A stretch of DNA of 64,000 bases from Caulobacteraceae bacterium (lineage in GTDB: Bacteria > Pseudomonadota > Alphaproteobacteria > Caulobacterales > Caulobacteraceae), in the NCBI GenBank assembly GCA_030446805.1, contig JAUJMO010000001.1:1338980-1402979 (forward strand). The letters are read 5' to 3'. The translations under genes and the position numbers were made by a program. The notes under the pieces were generated by a model. The model was not told the origin of the DNA. It saw only the letters and a list, made by a program, of their open reading frames with translations, and searched no databases. The stretch's first letter is position 1. Every line of letters starts with the position of its first letter. This document shows, piece by piece, positions 41,655 through 50,504 of the stretch.

Positions 41655-42388
41655 GCCCGGTCGGTTCGCTTCAACATCACCGCCAGATAGACACCTGCGA
41701 GCGCTGCCGCGAGCCCGAACCAGGTGATCGCGTAGCCCAGGTGACGATTGCCGATGTCCGTGGGCACGGGAACGGGCCGCGGGACTCCGCCGGGCGGCGC
41801 AGGCGACTCGAGAAAGAGGTACGCGGGCGCGACCGTCCCCGTCACGCCCAGGGCTTGGGCGATCGGGGCCATGTCGCGGGAATAAAAGCGTCCCCCCGCC
41901 GCCGGGGTCTTTGGCGTGAAAGGATTGTCGGCGTCCGGAGACCGCAGCACCCCCACGACCGGCCGGTGTTCGACTTCCGGCGCCCCGGTGGGTTTCAGCG
42001 GAAGCTCCGCGTCCGCTGCGAACCCCCGATCCACAAGGACAAACGCGTAGGGCCCCTCCTGGACCGGGCAGGCGCTGATGATCCGCGCGCCGGTGACACG
42101 GTCCTGCAGGGCGTAGAGCTCCACCGAGCGCGCGGCGTCCAGGCCGGGGCAGTCCGTGATGGCGCGGGCGTAGTCGACGTCGCCGCCAGCGGCCCGATCA
42201 GCCAGCAGGCTGGCCAGGGGTCGCGCCGGTGCGCTGCGCAGCGCCTCGATGCGGGCGATCAGCTCGGTCTTCCATTGCAACCGTTGCACTTGCCAGACGC
42301 CTAGCCCCACCAGGACGGCCAGCGCCAGCAAGGTTAGCAGGCTAAGCAGCAGTCGACCCGCCGGGCCGCGCCGCCTAGCCTCCGTCAC
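41651..42388 (-). CDS. SURF1 family cytochrome oxidase assembly protein
   Basis: About 245 residues with two transmembrane helices. The N-terminal LGVWQVQRLQWKTELI and the C-terminal NRHLGYAITWFGLAAALAG are the two SURF1 signatures. SURF1 delivers or retains heme a for subunit I. The start is uncertain: GTG at 42388 is used; TTG at 42400 would add four residues. It overlaps DUF983 upstream and the M16 gene downstream. Confidence 0.92.
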   Translation of the reverse strand: MTEARRRGPAGRLLLSLLTLLALAVLVGLGVWQVQRLQWKTELIARIEALRSAPARPLASLLADRAAGGDVDYARAITDCPGLDAARSVELYALQDRVTGARIISACPVQEGPYAFVLVDRGFAADAELPLKPTGAPEVEHRPVVGVLRSPDADNPFTPKTPAAGGRFYSRDMAPIAQALGVTGTVAPAYLFLESPAPPGGVPRPVPVPTDIGNRHLGYAITWFGLAAALAGVYLAVMLKRTDRA

Positions 42389-42743
42389 GGCTGGTTTCAA
42401 AGCCGCGGTGGCGGAAGGTCAGCGCGACCATCACGCCCTTGATGGGCCGAAGCAGCCCCACGCTCAGGATGGCGATCAGCGGAAACCAGATCAGCAGGTG
42501 CACCCAGATCGGGGGGCTGTAGGCCATCTCGACGAAGAGCGCGGCGAAGCCGACGAAGATGCCCACCGCCGACATGGCGAAAAAGGCCGGCCCGTCGGCC
42601 GCGTTCAACTGGCCGAGCTGCAATCCGCAGCTGTCGCAGAGATCCTCCAGCTTGAGGAAGCCCGCGAACAATCGCCCTTCCCCGCATCGGGGACAACGCC
42701 CCGCCAGTCCCGCCTTCCAGATACTGGCGCCCCGGTTCGCCAC
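42375..42743 (-). CDS. DUF983 family membrane protein
   Basis: 122 residues: an N-terminal zinc-ribbon-like CPRCGEGRLF ... CDSCG, then two hydrophobic helices (FFAMSAVGIFVGFAALFVEM, WVHLLIWFPLIAILSVGLL). DUF983 is a standard member of alphaproteobacterial cox clusters and probably assists oxidase assembly. Its GTG start directly abuts the coxC stop (TAG GTG). Confidence 0.9.
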   Translation of the reverse strand: MANRGASIWKAGLAGRCPRCGEGRLFAGFLKLEDLCDSCGLQLGQLNAADGPAFFAMSAVGIFVGFAALFVEMAYSPPIWVHLLIWFPLIAILSVGLLRPIKGVMVALTFRHRGFETSRDGG

Positions 42744-43610
42744 CTAGCCGCCTTGGAAGGCGACGTAGATGAAGGCGAACAGGAACAACCAGACCACGTC
42801 CACGAAGTGCCAATACCAGGCCGCCGCCTCGAAACCGAAGTGCTTCTGCGGCGTGAACTGGCCGGCCATGAGCCGCAGCAGGCAGACCGCCAGGAAGATC
42901 GTGCCCACCAGCACGTGGAAGCCGTGGAAGCCCGTGGCCATGAAGAAGATGGAGCCATAGAGCTTCGACGCCGCCGCCTCGTCGTTGAAGAAGAGGTTCT
43001 CGTGAAGGATCTCCATATATTCATAGGCTTGAATGCTGGTGAACAGCACGCCGAGGATGACGGTCAAGATCAAGCCCGTGCGGGCGGCCTTGCGATTGCC
43101 CACCTGAAGCGCGTGGTGCGCCCATGTGACCGTGGTGCCCGACAGCAGCAGGGTCAGGGTGTTCACCAGCGGGAGGTGGAAGGGGTCAAGCGTTTCGACG
43201 CCGGCCGGGGGCCAAGTCTCCCACGCGGTGCGGACCTCCTCGATGGGCGAGAAGGTGCGCACCTCCGGGAACAGCGCCATCTCGAAGAACATCCAGAAAA
43301 AGGCGGCGAAGAACATGATCTCGGAAGCGATGAACAGGATCATGCCGTAACGCAGGCCGATCTGGACCACGGGCGTGTGCTCGCCCTTGCGGCTTTCCTT
43401 GATGACGTCGCGCCACCAGCCGAGCATGGTGTAGGCCACCAGCGCCCCACCCAGCGCCAACACCCACCAGGTGCCGGCGTCCAGCCCGAACAGCCCCTTC
43501 TTCCAAACCACGAAGCCGATCGCCATCGCCAGCCCGCCGATGGAGCCGATCAGCGGCCAGGGGCTGGGGTTCAGCAGATGATAGTCGTGTCGGACGGCTC
43601 CGTGCGCCAT
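42744..43610 (-). CDS. coxC: Cytochrome c oxidase subunit III
   Basis: 288 residues with seven transmembrane helices. Family blocks include YHLLNPSPWPLIGSIG, GLRYGMILFIASEIMFFAAFFWMFFE (conserved membrane Glu), GTTVTWAHHALQ, and FHGFHVLVGTIFLAVCLLR. It is part of the aa3-type oxidase with CoxA and CoxB. It lies 92 bases downstream of ctaG. Confidence 0.97.
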   Translation of the reverse strand: MAHGAVRHDYHLLNPSPWPLIGSIGGLAMAIGFVVWKKGLFGLDAGTWWVLALGGALVAYTMLGWWRDVIKESRKGEHTPVVQIGLRYGMILFIASEIMFFAAFFWMFFEMALFPEVRTFSPIEEVRTAWETWPPAGVETLDPFHLPLVNTLTLLLSGTTVTWAHHALQVGNRKAARTGLILTVILGVLFTSIQAYEYMEILHENLFFNDEAAASKLYGSIFFMATGFHGFHVLVGTIFLAVCLLRLMAGQFTPQKHFGFEAAAWYWHFVDVVWLFLFAFIYVAFQGG

Positions 43611-43702
43611 CGTTCCCTCACCCTCGATACTGGTCGGAGCCTATAACGCCCCACAACGCCAAGGGGCAACGGCCCAGTCCCGAAAGCTCAGGCGGCGACG
43701 AG

Positions 43703-44248
43703 TCAGCCCGCCTTGGCGGGGTCCGTGGGGAAGAAGGTGTAGCTCAGCGTCAGCTCGTCCACACGGCGGGTCTCCGGATCGGTGGCCAGCTCAGGGTCGA
43801 CGAAATAGATCACCGGGAACTCGACGGTCTCGCCCGGCTGAATGGTCTGGGCCTCGAAGCAGAAGCATTGCATCTTGCGGAAGTGGGGGCCCGCGGAGGC
43901 CGGCACGACGTTGTAGGTGGCCATACCCGTGGCGGGCCGGTCGCTCGTATTGGTGACCTTGAAATAGGCCATGTTGGTGGCCCCGATCTTGACCACCTGC
44001 CGGGTCTGTTCGGTGGTGAACTTCCAGGGGAGGCCGCGCGTGTTGGCGTCGAAACCCACGGTCACGGTGCGGTCCAGCACGGTCGAGGACGCCTTGTCGG
44101 CGCGCCGAGTGGCGCCGTCAAAGCCCGTCACCTGGCAAAAGGCGCGGTAAAGCGGCACCGCGGCGAAGGAGGCGCCCGTCATGCCCAGCACCACCGCGCC
44201 GCAGATTGCGGCCGTTCGCGCCGCAGCCTTGGACCGGGCCGCGCTCAT
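43703..44248 (-). CDS. ctaG: Cytochrome c oxidase assembly protein CtaG/Cox11
   Basis: 181 residues from the ATG at 44248. One N-terminal membrane helix (AAICGAVVLGMTGASFAAV) precedes the periplasmic copper-binding domain with the CFCF motif (FRKMQCFCFEAQTI) and FPVIYFVDPEL. It inserts CuB into subunit I. Its ATG overlaps the stop of the small upstream gene (ATGA). Confidence 0.95.
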   Translation of the reverse strand: MSAARSKAAARTAAICGAVVLGMTGASFAAVPLYRAFCQVTGFDGATRRADKASSTVLDRTVTVGFDANTRGLPWKFTTEQTRQVVKIGATNMAYFKVTNTSDRPATGMATYNVVPASAGPHFRKMQCFCFEAQTIQPGETVEFPVIYFVDPELATDPETRRVDELTLSYTFFPTDPAKAG

Positions 44249-44427
44249 CGGACGACCTGGCCGGCCGCGACGGGCTGGGCGGCGGTGCTCTGCTTGAGGC
44301 GCACGGCGGTGATCGAAAATACCAGGGCGGCGAACAAGACGCACAGCAAGGCGATGGCCAGGCTGCGGCGGCGGCGCGCGGCTGCGGCGGCGGCCCCTTC
44401 TCTGAATGGGTCGTGGGAGGCGTTCAT
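44245..44427 (-). CDS. Small single-helix cytochrome oxidase accessory protein (CoxF-like)
   Basis: 60 residues: a basic N-terminus (ARRRRS), one transmembrane helix (LAIALLCVLFAALVFSITAV) and a short periplasmic tail. Its place between ctaB and ctaG, with ATGA overlaps on both sides, matches the small CoxF-like protein of alphaproteobacterial cox clusters. The biochemical role is not established. Confidence 0.78.
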   Translation of the reverse strand: MNASHDPFREGAAAAAARRRRSLAIALLCVLFAALVFSITAVRLKQSTAAQPVAAGQVVR

Positions 44428-45395
44428 ACGGCCGCTCCGATCAGGCGTTCGGCCAGGAGCACGGCGAAGAGGCCGAACAGGTAAAGGATGGAATAGGCGA
44501 ACAGGTCCCGGGCGGGCTTGGCCTGGGCCTTGGCGTCATACAGGTCGCCGTCGCGTCCGGCCCAGCCGTCCGGCGCGTCTCCGGCGCGAGACCGGAACAC
44601 CCGCCAGGCGAGCAGCAGGAACACCGCGCCGCCGCCGACACTGGCCGCCGCATAGGTCCAGCCGCCAAGGCCCACCAGCGCCGGCGCCACGCCCACCGGC
44701 GCCAGTATCAAGCTGTAGAGCAGGATGGCGCGGCGCGTGGCGCCAGGGCCCTTGATCACCGGCAGCATCGGCACTTTCGCGCGGGCGTAATCGTCGCTGG
44801 CGTAGAGCGACAGCGCCCAGAAGTGCGGCGGCGTCCACAGGAAGATAAGCGCGAACAGCAGCCAGGCTTCAGCCGGGGCGGTCCCGGTCGCGGCGGCCCA
44901 GCCGATCACGGGCGGCAGCGCGCCGGCCGCCCCGCCGATCACGATGTTCTGGGGCGTCCGACGCTTCAGCCACACGGTGTAGACCAGGGCGTAGAAGACG
45001 ATGGTGAACACCAGCAGGCTCGAGGCCAAGGCGTTGGTGGCCAACCCCATCAGCAGCACGGCGAACAGACCCAAGGCCGCCCCGAAGCCATAGGCTTCCG
45101 ACACCGGCACCCGACCCGCCGCCACCGGACGTCCGCGGGTGCGCTTCATGATCGCGTCGATGTCCGCGTCGAAGGCCATGTTCAGGGCCCCCGCGGCGCC
45201 CGCGCCCACCGCAATGCAGAGCACGGCCACCGCGGCCGTGAGCGGATGGATCGGGGCGCCCGAGCACACCATGCCCGTGAGCCCGGTGAACACCACCAGC
45301 GACATCACCCGCGGCTTCAGCAGGGCGAGATAGTCGCGCCAGGTCGCAACGGCGCGGGCGCTCGGGGCGGGGCTGGTGAGGACGGCGTCGGCCAT
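44424..45395 (-). CDS. ctaB: Protoheme IX farnesyltransferase (heme O synthase)
   Basis: About 323 residues of the UbiA superfamily with nine hydrophobic helices. The prenyl-diphosphate motif NMAFDADIDAIMKRT and a second Asp motif YASDDYARAKVPM are present, with LWTPPHFWALSL. It farnesylates heme B to heme O, the precursor of heme A for CoxA. The ATG at 45395 is preferred to a TTG six codons upstream. coxA is 78 bases upstream. Confidence 0.95.
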   Translation of the reverse strand: MADAVLTSPAPSARAVATWRDYLALLKPRVMSLVVFTGLTGMVCSGAPIHPLTAAVAVLCIAVGAGAAGALNMAFDADIDAIMKRTRGRPVAAGRVPVSEAYGFGAALGLFAVLLMGLATNALASSLLVFTIVFYALVYTVWLKRRTPQNIVIGGAAGALPPVIGWAAATGTAPAEAWLLFALIFLWTPPHFWALSLYASDDYARAKVPMLPVIKGPGATRRAILLYSLILAPVGVAPALVGLGGWTYAAASVGGGAVFLLLAWRVFRSRAGDAPDGWAGRDGDLYDAKAQAKPARDLFAYSILYLFGLFAVLLAERLIGAAV

Positions 45396-45473
45396 GCCGC
45401 GGGGAGTCTCCAAAAGGAAGCTCCCGCCCGGTGCGCCGGACGGGAGCCGTATATAGTCGCCCGACCTGCGGGA

Positions 45474-47156
45474 TCAGTGCCCTTCGGCGCGGACCACGGG
45501 AGGATCGTTGAACTGGTGGAAGGGCGGCGGGCTGGGCAGGGTCCACTCAAGCGTGGTGGCTCCGATGCCCCAGGGGTTCGGCACGCCCTTACGCCGGCGG
45601 ATCGCGGCCTCAGCCAGCATGATGAAGAAGAAGGCGAGCCCGGCCACCATGATGAAATAGCCGATCGACGACACCTGGTTCCAGAATGCGAAAGCGTCGG
45701 GGTAGTCGACGTAGCGACGCGGCATCCCCTGCATGCCCAGGAAGTGCTGCGGGAAGAAGATCACATTCACGCCGATGAAGAAGATCCAGAAATGGATCAG
45801 CCCCAGGATCTCGTTGTACTTCACGCCGAACATCTTCTCAAACCAATAGTAGAATCCGGCGAAGATGGAGTAAATCGCTCCCAGAGAGAGCACATAGTGG
45901 AAGTGCGCCACCACGTAATAGGTGTCGTGGAAGGTATAGTCCATGCCGGCGTTGGCCAGAACCACGCCGGTCACGCCTCCGATGGTGAAGAGGAAGATGA
46001 AGCCCATCGCCCACAGCATGGGCACCTTGAACTCGATCGACCCGCCCCACATGGTCGCGATCCAGCTGAAGATCTTCACCCCGGTGGGCACGGCGATGAT
46101 CATGGTCGCGGCCACGAAATAGGCGCGCATGTTGATGGGCGTGCCGTCCGTGTACATGTGGTGGGCCCACACCACGAAGCCGATGAAGCCGATCGCCACC
46201 ATGGCGTAGGCCATGGCCAGATAGCCGAATACCGGTTTCTTGCTGAAGGTGGCCACGATGTGGCTGACCATGCCGAAGCCCGGCAGGATCATGATGTACA
46301 CCTCCGGGTGGCCGAAGAACCAGAACAGGTGCTGGAACATCACGGGGTCGCCGCCCGCGCCCGGGTTGAAGAAGGCCGTGCCGAAGTTCCGGTCGGTCAG
46401 CAGCATGGTGATGGCGCCGGCGAGCACGGGCAGGGAAAGCAGCAGCAGGAAGCTGGTGATCAGCACCGACCAGGCGAACAAGGGCATGCGGTGCAGGGTC
46501 ATGCCCGGCGCGCGCATGTTGAAGATGGTGGTGATGAAGTTGATCGCCCCCAGGATGGAGGCCGCCCCCGCCAGGTGGAGGGAGAAGATGACCAGGTCCA
46601 TGGCCGGGCCGGCGTGGCCCGACGTCGACAAGGGCGGATAGATGGTCCAGCCCGTGCCGGCGCCCAGTCCCTGGCCGCCGTCCACGAAAGGCGTGATCAT
46701 CAACAGCACAAAAGCCGCCGCCGTCAGCCAGAAGCTGACGTTGTTCATCCGGGGAAAGGCCATGTCCGGCGCCCCGATCATGAGGGGGACGAACCAGTTG
46801 CCGAAACCGCCGATCATGGCGGGCATGACCGTGAAGAAGATCATGATCAGGGCGTGGGCGGTGACCACGACGTTGTAGCCGTGCTTGCCCTCGAACACGC
46901 CCAGCCGATCCAGCAGGGAGCCTTCGGTGAAGACCTGCAGGCCGGGCTCATAGAGCTCCCAGCGGATCAGGCCGGACAGGATGCCCCCTACCGTCCCGGC
47001 CACGATGGCCAGGATCAGGTACAGCGTGCCGATGTCCTTGTGGTTGGTGGAGAAGAACCAGCGCGCGAAGAACCCCGGCTTGTGGTCGGAGTCCGCGTGC
47101 TCGGGATGGGTGTCGTGGGTGCCCGAATACTCGCGGGCGGCGGGGGCGGTGGCCAT
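45474..47156 (-). CDS. coxA: Cytochrome c oxidase subunit I (aa3 type)
   Basis: 560 residues with twelve transmembrane helices. Heme- and copper-ligand regions are intact: [24 protein letters not shown] (CuB His and cross-linked Tyr), HHMYTDG and [18 protein letters not shown]. The K- and D-channel residues look normal, so it is an A1-type proton pump. The N-terminus starts with a soluble stretch before [16 protein letters not shown]. It is followed by ctaB and preceded by coxB. Confidence 0.98.
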   Translation of the reverse strand: MATAPAAREYSGTHDTHPEHADSDHKPGFFARWFFSTNHKDIGTLYLILAIVAGTVGGILSGLIRWELYEPGLQVFTEGSLLDRLGVFEGKHGYNVVVTAHALIMIFFTVMPAMIGGFGNWFVPLMIGAPDMAFPRMNNVSFWLTAAAFVLLMITPFVDGGQGLGAGTGWTIYPPLSTSGHAGPAMDLVIFSLHLAGAASILGAINFITTIFNMRAPGMTLHRMPLFAWSVLITSFLLLLSLPVLAGAITMLLTDRNFGTAFFNPGAGGDPVMFQHLFWFFGHPEVYIMILPGFGMVSHIVATFSKKPVFGYLAMAYAMVAIGFIGFVVWAHHMYTDGTPINMRAYFVAATMIIAVPTGVKIFSWIATMWGGSIEFKVPMLWAMGFIFLFTIGGVTGVVLANAGMDYTFHDTYYVVAHFHYVLSLGAIYSIFAGFYYWFEKMFGVKYNEILGLIHFWIFFIGVNVIFFPQHFLGMQGMPRRYVDYPDAFAFWNQVSSIGYFIMVAGLAFFFIMLAEAAIRRRKGVPNPWGIGATTLEWTLPSPPPFHQFNDPPVVRAEGH

Positions 47157-47165
47157 CGTCGGACC

Positions 47166-48257
47166 TTACTGAGCCGGCGCCGCGGCGGGGGCCGCGGGCG
47201 TGGGGGACGTGGGAACGGAGCCCGCGGGGCGCGGGTCGCCCCCGGCGGGATTGGGTGCGGCGGGGTTGGCGGCCGCCGGGGTGACCGGGGCCGCTGGCAC
47301 GGTGGCGGCGGCCGGAGTTCCGATCTGGCCCGCGGCGGCCGCGGCCGGCTGCGGCGCCGTGGTCTGCGGCCCAGCGGCCGCTCCGGGCACGGTGGGCGGG
47401 GATGCGATGGCTGCCGAGGCCGGGCGCTGGCCCAGCACGCCGCCGTTGCGAACCACCCAGGCCGCGAACTCCGCGCGGGGGACCACCCGGACCTCGACCG
47501 GCATGAAGGCGTGGTCGGCGCCGCACAGCTCGCGGCAGTTCCCGTAATAGGTGCCGACCCGATCGGCTTTGAACCAGGTTTCGTTGATCCGGCCGGGAAT
47601 GGCGTCAAAGGTGTAGCCGAAGGCCGGCATGCCCCAACTGTGGATGACGTCGGCGCCGGTGATCAGCACCTTCACCACCGCGCCCTGGGGCACCACCATG
47701 GGATTGTCCACCGCCAGCTTGAAGGGCCGGCCCGCTGCGCGCGCCTGGTCCTCCGGCAGCATGGTGGAGGTGATCTCGGCGATCTCCTGATCGGGATACT
47801 CATAGCCCCAGTACCACTGGTAGCCGGTGACTTTCACCGTCAGATCGGCGCGCGGGATGTCATTGAACTGGAACAGCAGCTTGTAGCTGAAGATGGCGAT
47901 GAACAGCAGGATCAGGACGGGCGCAATCGTCCACATCACCTCCACGGGGGTATTGTGAGTGAAGCGCGCCGGCGTAGGGTTCGCCTTGCTGTTGAAGCGC
48001 ACGGCCACATAGATCATCAGCCCGAGCACAAAGAGCGTGATCAGGACGATCGCCGGCGTGAGGACGGCGTTGTGGAAGAAGTGTGCGGCTTCGGCGACCT
48101 CCGTCCCGGGCGGCTGAAGGCCCATGGTGGGACCGGGCGTCGGCTGGCCCAGAAGGTCTTGTGCGAACGCCGCGCCTGCGAAGGCCGTCGCGCCGCCTGC
48201 AACCAGAACGCCGAGCAGGCCGCCCGATGCGTTCCTGGTCAGCCGTGAATTCCGCAT
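47166..48257 (-). CDS. coxB: Cytochrome c oxidase subunit II with long Ala/Pro tail
   Basis: 363 residues from the ATG at 48257. A signal peptide, two transmembrane helices (TPAIVLITLFVLGLMIYV, WTIAPVLILLFIAIFSY) and the CuA domain with GNCRELCGADHAFMPVEV (Cys-x3-Cys, His, Met) are present. The final 80-90 residues are almost only Ala, Pro, Gly and Thr, longer than in most CoxB. It is the first gene of the cox run; the 213 bases upstream hold its promoter region. Confidence 0.96.
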   Translation of the reverse strand: MRNSRLTRNASGGLLGVLVAGGATAFAGAAFAQDLLGQPTPGPTMGLQPPGTEVAEAAHFFHNAVLTPAIVLITLFVLGLMIYVAVRFNSKANPTPARFTHNTPVEVMWTIAPVLILLFIAIFSYKLLFQFNDIPRADLTVKVTGYQWYWGYEYPDQEIAEITSTMLPEDQARAAGRPFKLAVDNPMVVPQGAVVKVLITGADVIHSWGMPAFGYTFDAIPGRINETWFKADRVGTYYGNCRELCGADHAFMPVEVRVVPRAEFAAWVVRNGGVLGQRPASAAIASPPTVPGAAAGPQTTAPQPAAAAAGQIGTPAAATVPAAPVTPAAANPAAPNPAGGDPRPAGSVPTSPTPAAPAAAPAQ

Positions 48258-48470
48258 CCGTCCCTCGCACTCGCCGTCGGGAACGCCCGCCGACCCGCCA
48301 CAGATAAGCCGCCTACCCCTTGCTACACGCGGCGGCACCGCGCCAAACGCCGCAGGACGGGGAGACTGATCGGCCGGAGGCTCTACCGGCTCGCGCGGGC
48401 CTTGCCAAGCGGCTCCGGCCGAAGCCGGAGCGCGCCTGGGCGCCCACTTGAACCGCGGGGAGGGCTGAAC

Positions 48471-49130
48471 TCAGCGGGGCATCAGGACCTTGTCGACGAC
48501 GTGGATCACGCCGTTGGATTGCATGACGTCGCCCTGGGTGACCCGCGCCGTTCCGCCGCTTTCGTCCATGACGGTGAGCCCGTTACCGCTCGTGTGGACC
48601 ATGAGCCGGCTGCCTTGGACGGTGGTGAGGTTGGCGGTGCCGTTGCCTGCGCGCACCCGGGCCATCAGGTCGGCCGCCGTGAGCCGGCCCGGCACCACGT
48701 GATAGGTCAGCACCTTCTGCAGCTGGGCGCGGTTGGCGTCCTGCATCAGCGAATTCCGGGCGGAGGCCGGAACGGCGTTGAAGGCCGTGTCGGTGGGCGC
48801 AAATACGGTGAAGGGGCCCGGACCCGACAGGGTGTCGGCCAGCTGCGCCTGGACCACGGCCGCGACCAGGGTGCGGTGGATGGGCGAATTCTGAGCGTTC
48901 TGGACGATGTTGCGGTTGGCGTACATGGGCGCGCCCGCGACCGTGACGCTGCCCGAGGCCGAGGCTCCCATCGAGCCCGAGTTCATGGAGCCGCCGCTCA
49001 TGGAGGCTTCAGCGCCCATGGAGCCCGCCGCGGCGTCGTCGTTCATCATGCCATCGTTGGGCATGCCCGCGCAGGCGGTCAGGGTTGCGGCGCAGGCCGC
49101 GCCCGTGATCAAGCTAAACATTCGGTTCAT
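48471..49130 (-). CDS. Fasciclin-domain lipoprotein
   Basis: About 219 residues. The lipobox in AATLTACAG gives a lipidated Cys around residue 20. A Met/Ser/Gly-rich linker (GSMGAEASMSGGSMNSGSM) follows, then one FAS1 domain (TVFAPTDTAFNAVP, LTYHVVPGRLTAADL, NGVIHVVDKVLMP). FAS1 domains mediate adhesion or surface interactions. The ATG at 49130 has GAGGAAG upstream at suitable distance. It stands alone between coxB and pdxH. Confidence 0.88.
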   Translation of the reverse strand: MNRMFSLITGAACAATLTACAGMPNDGMMNDDAAAGSMGAEASMSGGSMNSGSMGASASGSVTVAGAPMYANRNIVQNAQNSPIHRTLVAAVVQAQLADTLSGPGPFTVFAPTDTAFNAVPASARNSLMQDANRAQLQKVLTYHVVPGRLTAADLMARVRAGNGTANLTTVQGSRLMVHTSGNGLTVMDESGGTARVTQGDVMQSNGVIHVVDKVLMPR

Positions 49131-49238
49131 GACCATCTTCCTCGTCGACAAACCGACACAGCGTCGGCTCTTCCCTAGCGTTCGACCGGGCCATTGGTGG
49201 CGCGGCGGACCGCTCTGGGCGTTAATGCCGCAGCCGGC

Positions 49239-49901
49239 TCAAGGCTGCAGGCGGCCGGTGCGCCACCCCCCCGCCTCGCGTGCAAAGGTCAGCCGGTCGT
49301 GCAGCCGGAAGGGCCGATCGCGCCAGAACTCCCAGGTCTCGGGGATGATGCGCCAGCCGCTCCAGTAGGCCGGGCGCACGGGGTCGGCTCCGGACAGCCC
49401 GGCCTCCAGCTCCGCGATCCGCGCTTCCAAGGCTTCCCGGCTCTCCAAGGGTCGCGATTGGCGGGAGGCTATCGCCCCGATGCGGGCGTCCCGTGCGCGC
49501 CCGGCGAAATAGGCGTCCGCCTCCGCCGCGCTGACCGGCCCGGCTCGTCCGCGCACCCTGACCTGGCGGCGAAGCGTCTTCCAATGGAAGACCACCGCTG
49601 CCCGCGGATCGGCCGCGAGCTGGACGCCCTTGGCGCTCTCCAGGTTGGTGTAGAAGGTGAAGCCGCCCGCCTCCAGCCCCTTCAACAGCACGACCCGGAC
49701 GTCCGGCGCCCCCTGGCCGTCCACGGTGGCCAGGGCGAAGGCGTTGGGGTCGTTCGGCTCCGTGGCCTTGGCCGCCTCCAGCCAGCGGGAGAAGAGGGCG
49801 AAGGGGTCCGCCTCGGCCCACATGGTCTCGTCGGCGTTGCCGGCCGCTTGGCCGAGATAATCCTCGCGGGTGGGGGACGGCGGGATCAGCGGCTCGGTCA
49901 T
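49239..49901 (-). CDS. pdxH: Pyridoxamine 5'-phosphate oxidase
   Basis: 220 residues. It has the FMN-binding split-barrel blocks [30 protein letters not shown] and [14 protein letters not shown]. The C-terminal family signature is [14 protein letters not shown]. It oxidises PNP/PMP to PLP. It diverges from the DnaJ-like gene. Confidence 0.96.
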   Translation of the reverse strand: MTEPLIPPSPTREDYLGQAAGNADETMWAEADPFALFSRWLEAAKATEPNDPNAFALATVDGQGAPDVRVVLLKGLEAGGFTFYTNLESAKGVQLAADPRAAVVFHWKTLRRQVRVRGRAGPVSAAEADAYFAGRARDARIGAIASRQSRPLESREALEARIAELEAGLSGADPVRPAYWSGWRIIPETWEFWRDRPFRLHDRLTFAREAGGWRTGRLQP

Positions 49902-49938
49902 GGCGCTTCTCTAGGCCGCACCGGCCCGGGAAGCGAGG

Positions 49939-49954
49939 TTAACCCTTTGTTGAC
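49939..49954 (+). promoter_or_regulatory. CtrA-like half-site pair upstream of pdxH and the DnaJ-like gene
   Basis: TTAA-N7-TTGAC sits in the divergent 76-base spacer, with another TTAAC two bases later. It differs from the Caulobacter CtrA consensus TTAA-N7-TTAAC by one base. This is suggestive only. Confidence 0.3.
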
Positions 49955-49977
49955 CTTAACGGACCAGGGTCGTCGGC

Positions 49978-50481
49978 GTGATTCGCTCCGACCGCCGCGC
50001 CCGAACCCACGCCAAGGCCGACTTCGCCCTCCTGGGCGCACCCGCCGGCGCCGATGAGTCCGCGGTGCGCCGCGCCTTTCTGGAAGCGGTCAAGGCCGCC
50101 CGACCGGACCAGGGCGGCGATCCCGAACATTATCGCGAGATCATCGCCGCCTACCGGCGCCTGCAGGGGCCGGCCGGACCCGACGACCTCGATGTACGCC
50201 TGGAGGTGAAGATCAACGCCGAACTGGCCCGCACGGGCGGCCACAAGCTGGTGGGCCTGCCGGACGGGCGGCGTTTGCGCGTGAAGATCCCTTCCGGCCT
50301 GGACGACGGCGACATCCTGCGGCTCTCGCGCCAGGGGCTGAACGCGCCTGGCCGCTGGGGAGACGTCTACCTGACTCTGCGGGTGGCCGAACCCATCCGC
50401 GTGGTGCCGCCCCGCCCCGCCGCAACCCCGCCCAACACCGAACACCTGCTGCGCCGGTTTCAGGAGAGCTGGGCGGCCTGA
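49978..50481 (+). CDS. Short DnaJ-like protein with DnaJ C-terminal substrate-binding domain
   Basis: 167 residues from a GTG start. A shortened J-like helical region has ARPDQGG where HPD is expected, so the catalytic His is replaced and DnaK stimulation is doubtful. Residues 75-140 match the DnaJ C-terminal beta domain (VRLEVKINAELARTGG, PDGRRLRVKIPSGLDDGDILRL, WGDVYLTLRV). It lies 23 bases before aroC and diverges from pdxH. Confidence 0.8.
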   Translation: MIRSDRRARTHAKADFALLGAPAGADESAVRRAFLEAVKAARPDQGGDPEHYREIIAAYRRLQGPAGPDDLDVRLEVKINAELARTGGHKLVGLPDGRRLRVKIPSGLDDGDILRLSRQGLNAPGRWGDVYLTLRVAEPIRVVPPRPAATPPNTEHLLRRFQESWAA

Positions 50482-50504
50482 TCCCGCTCCGTTAAAGCGG
50501 GGCC

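Noticed and set aside
44406-48248. A very long plus-strand open frame (over 1200 codons) opposite the cox genes
   Set aside because: It is a high-GC antisense shadow of ctaB, coxA and coxB, rich in His/Arg/Gly/Gln with no domain; the minus-strand genes are unmistakable.
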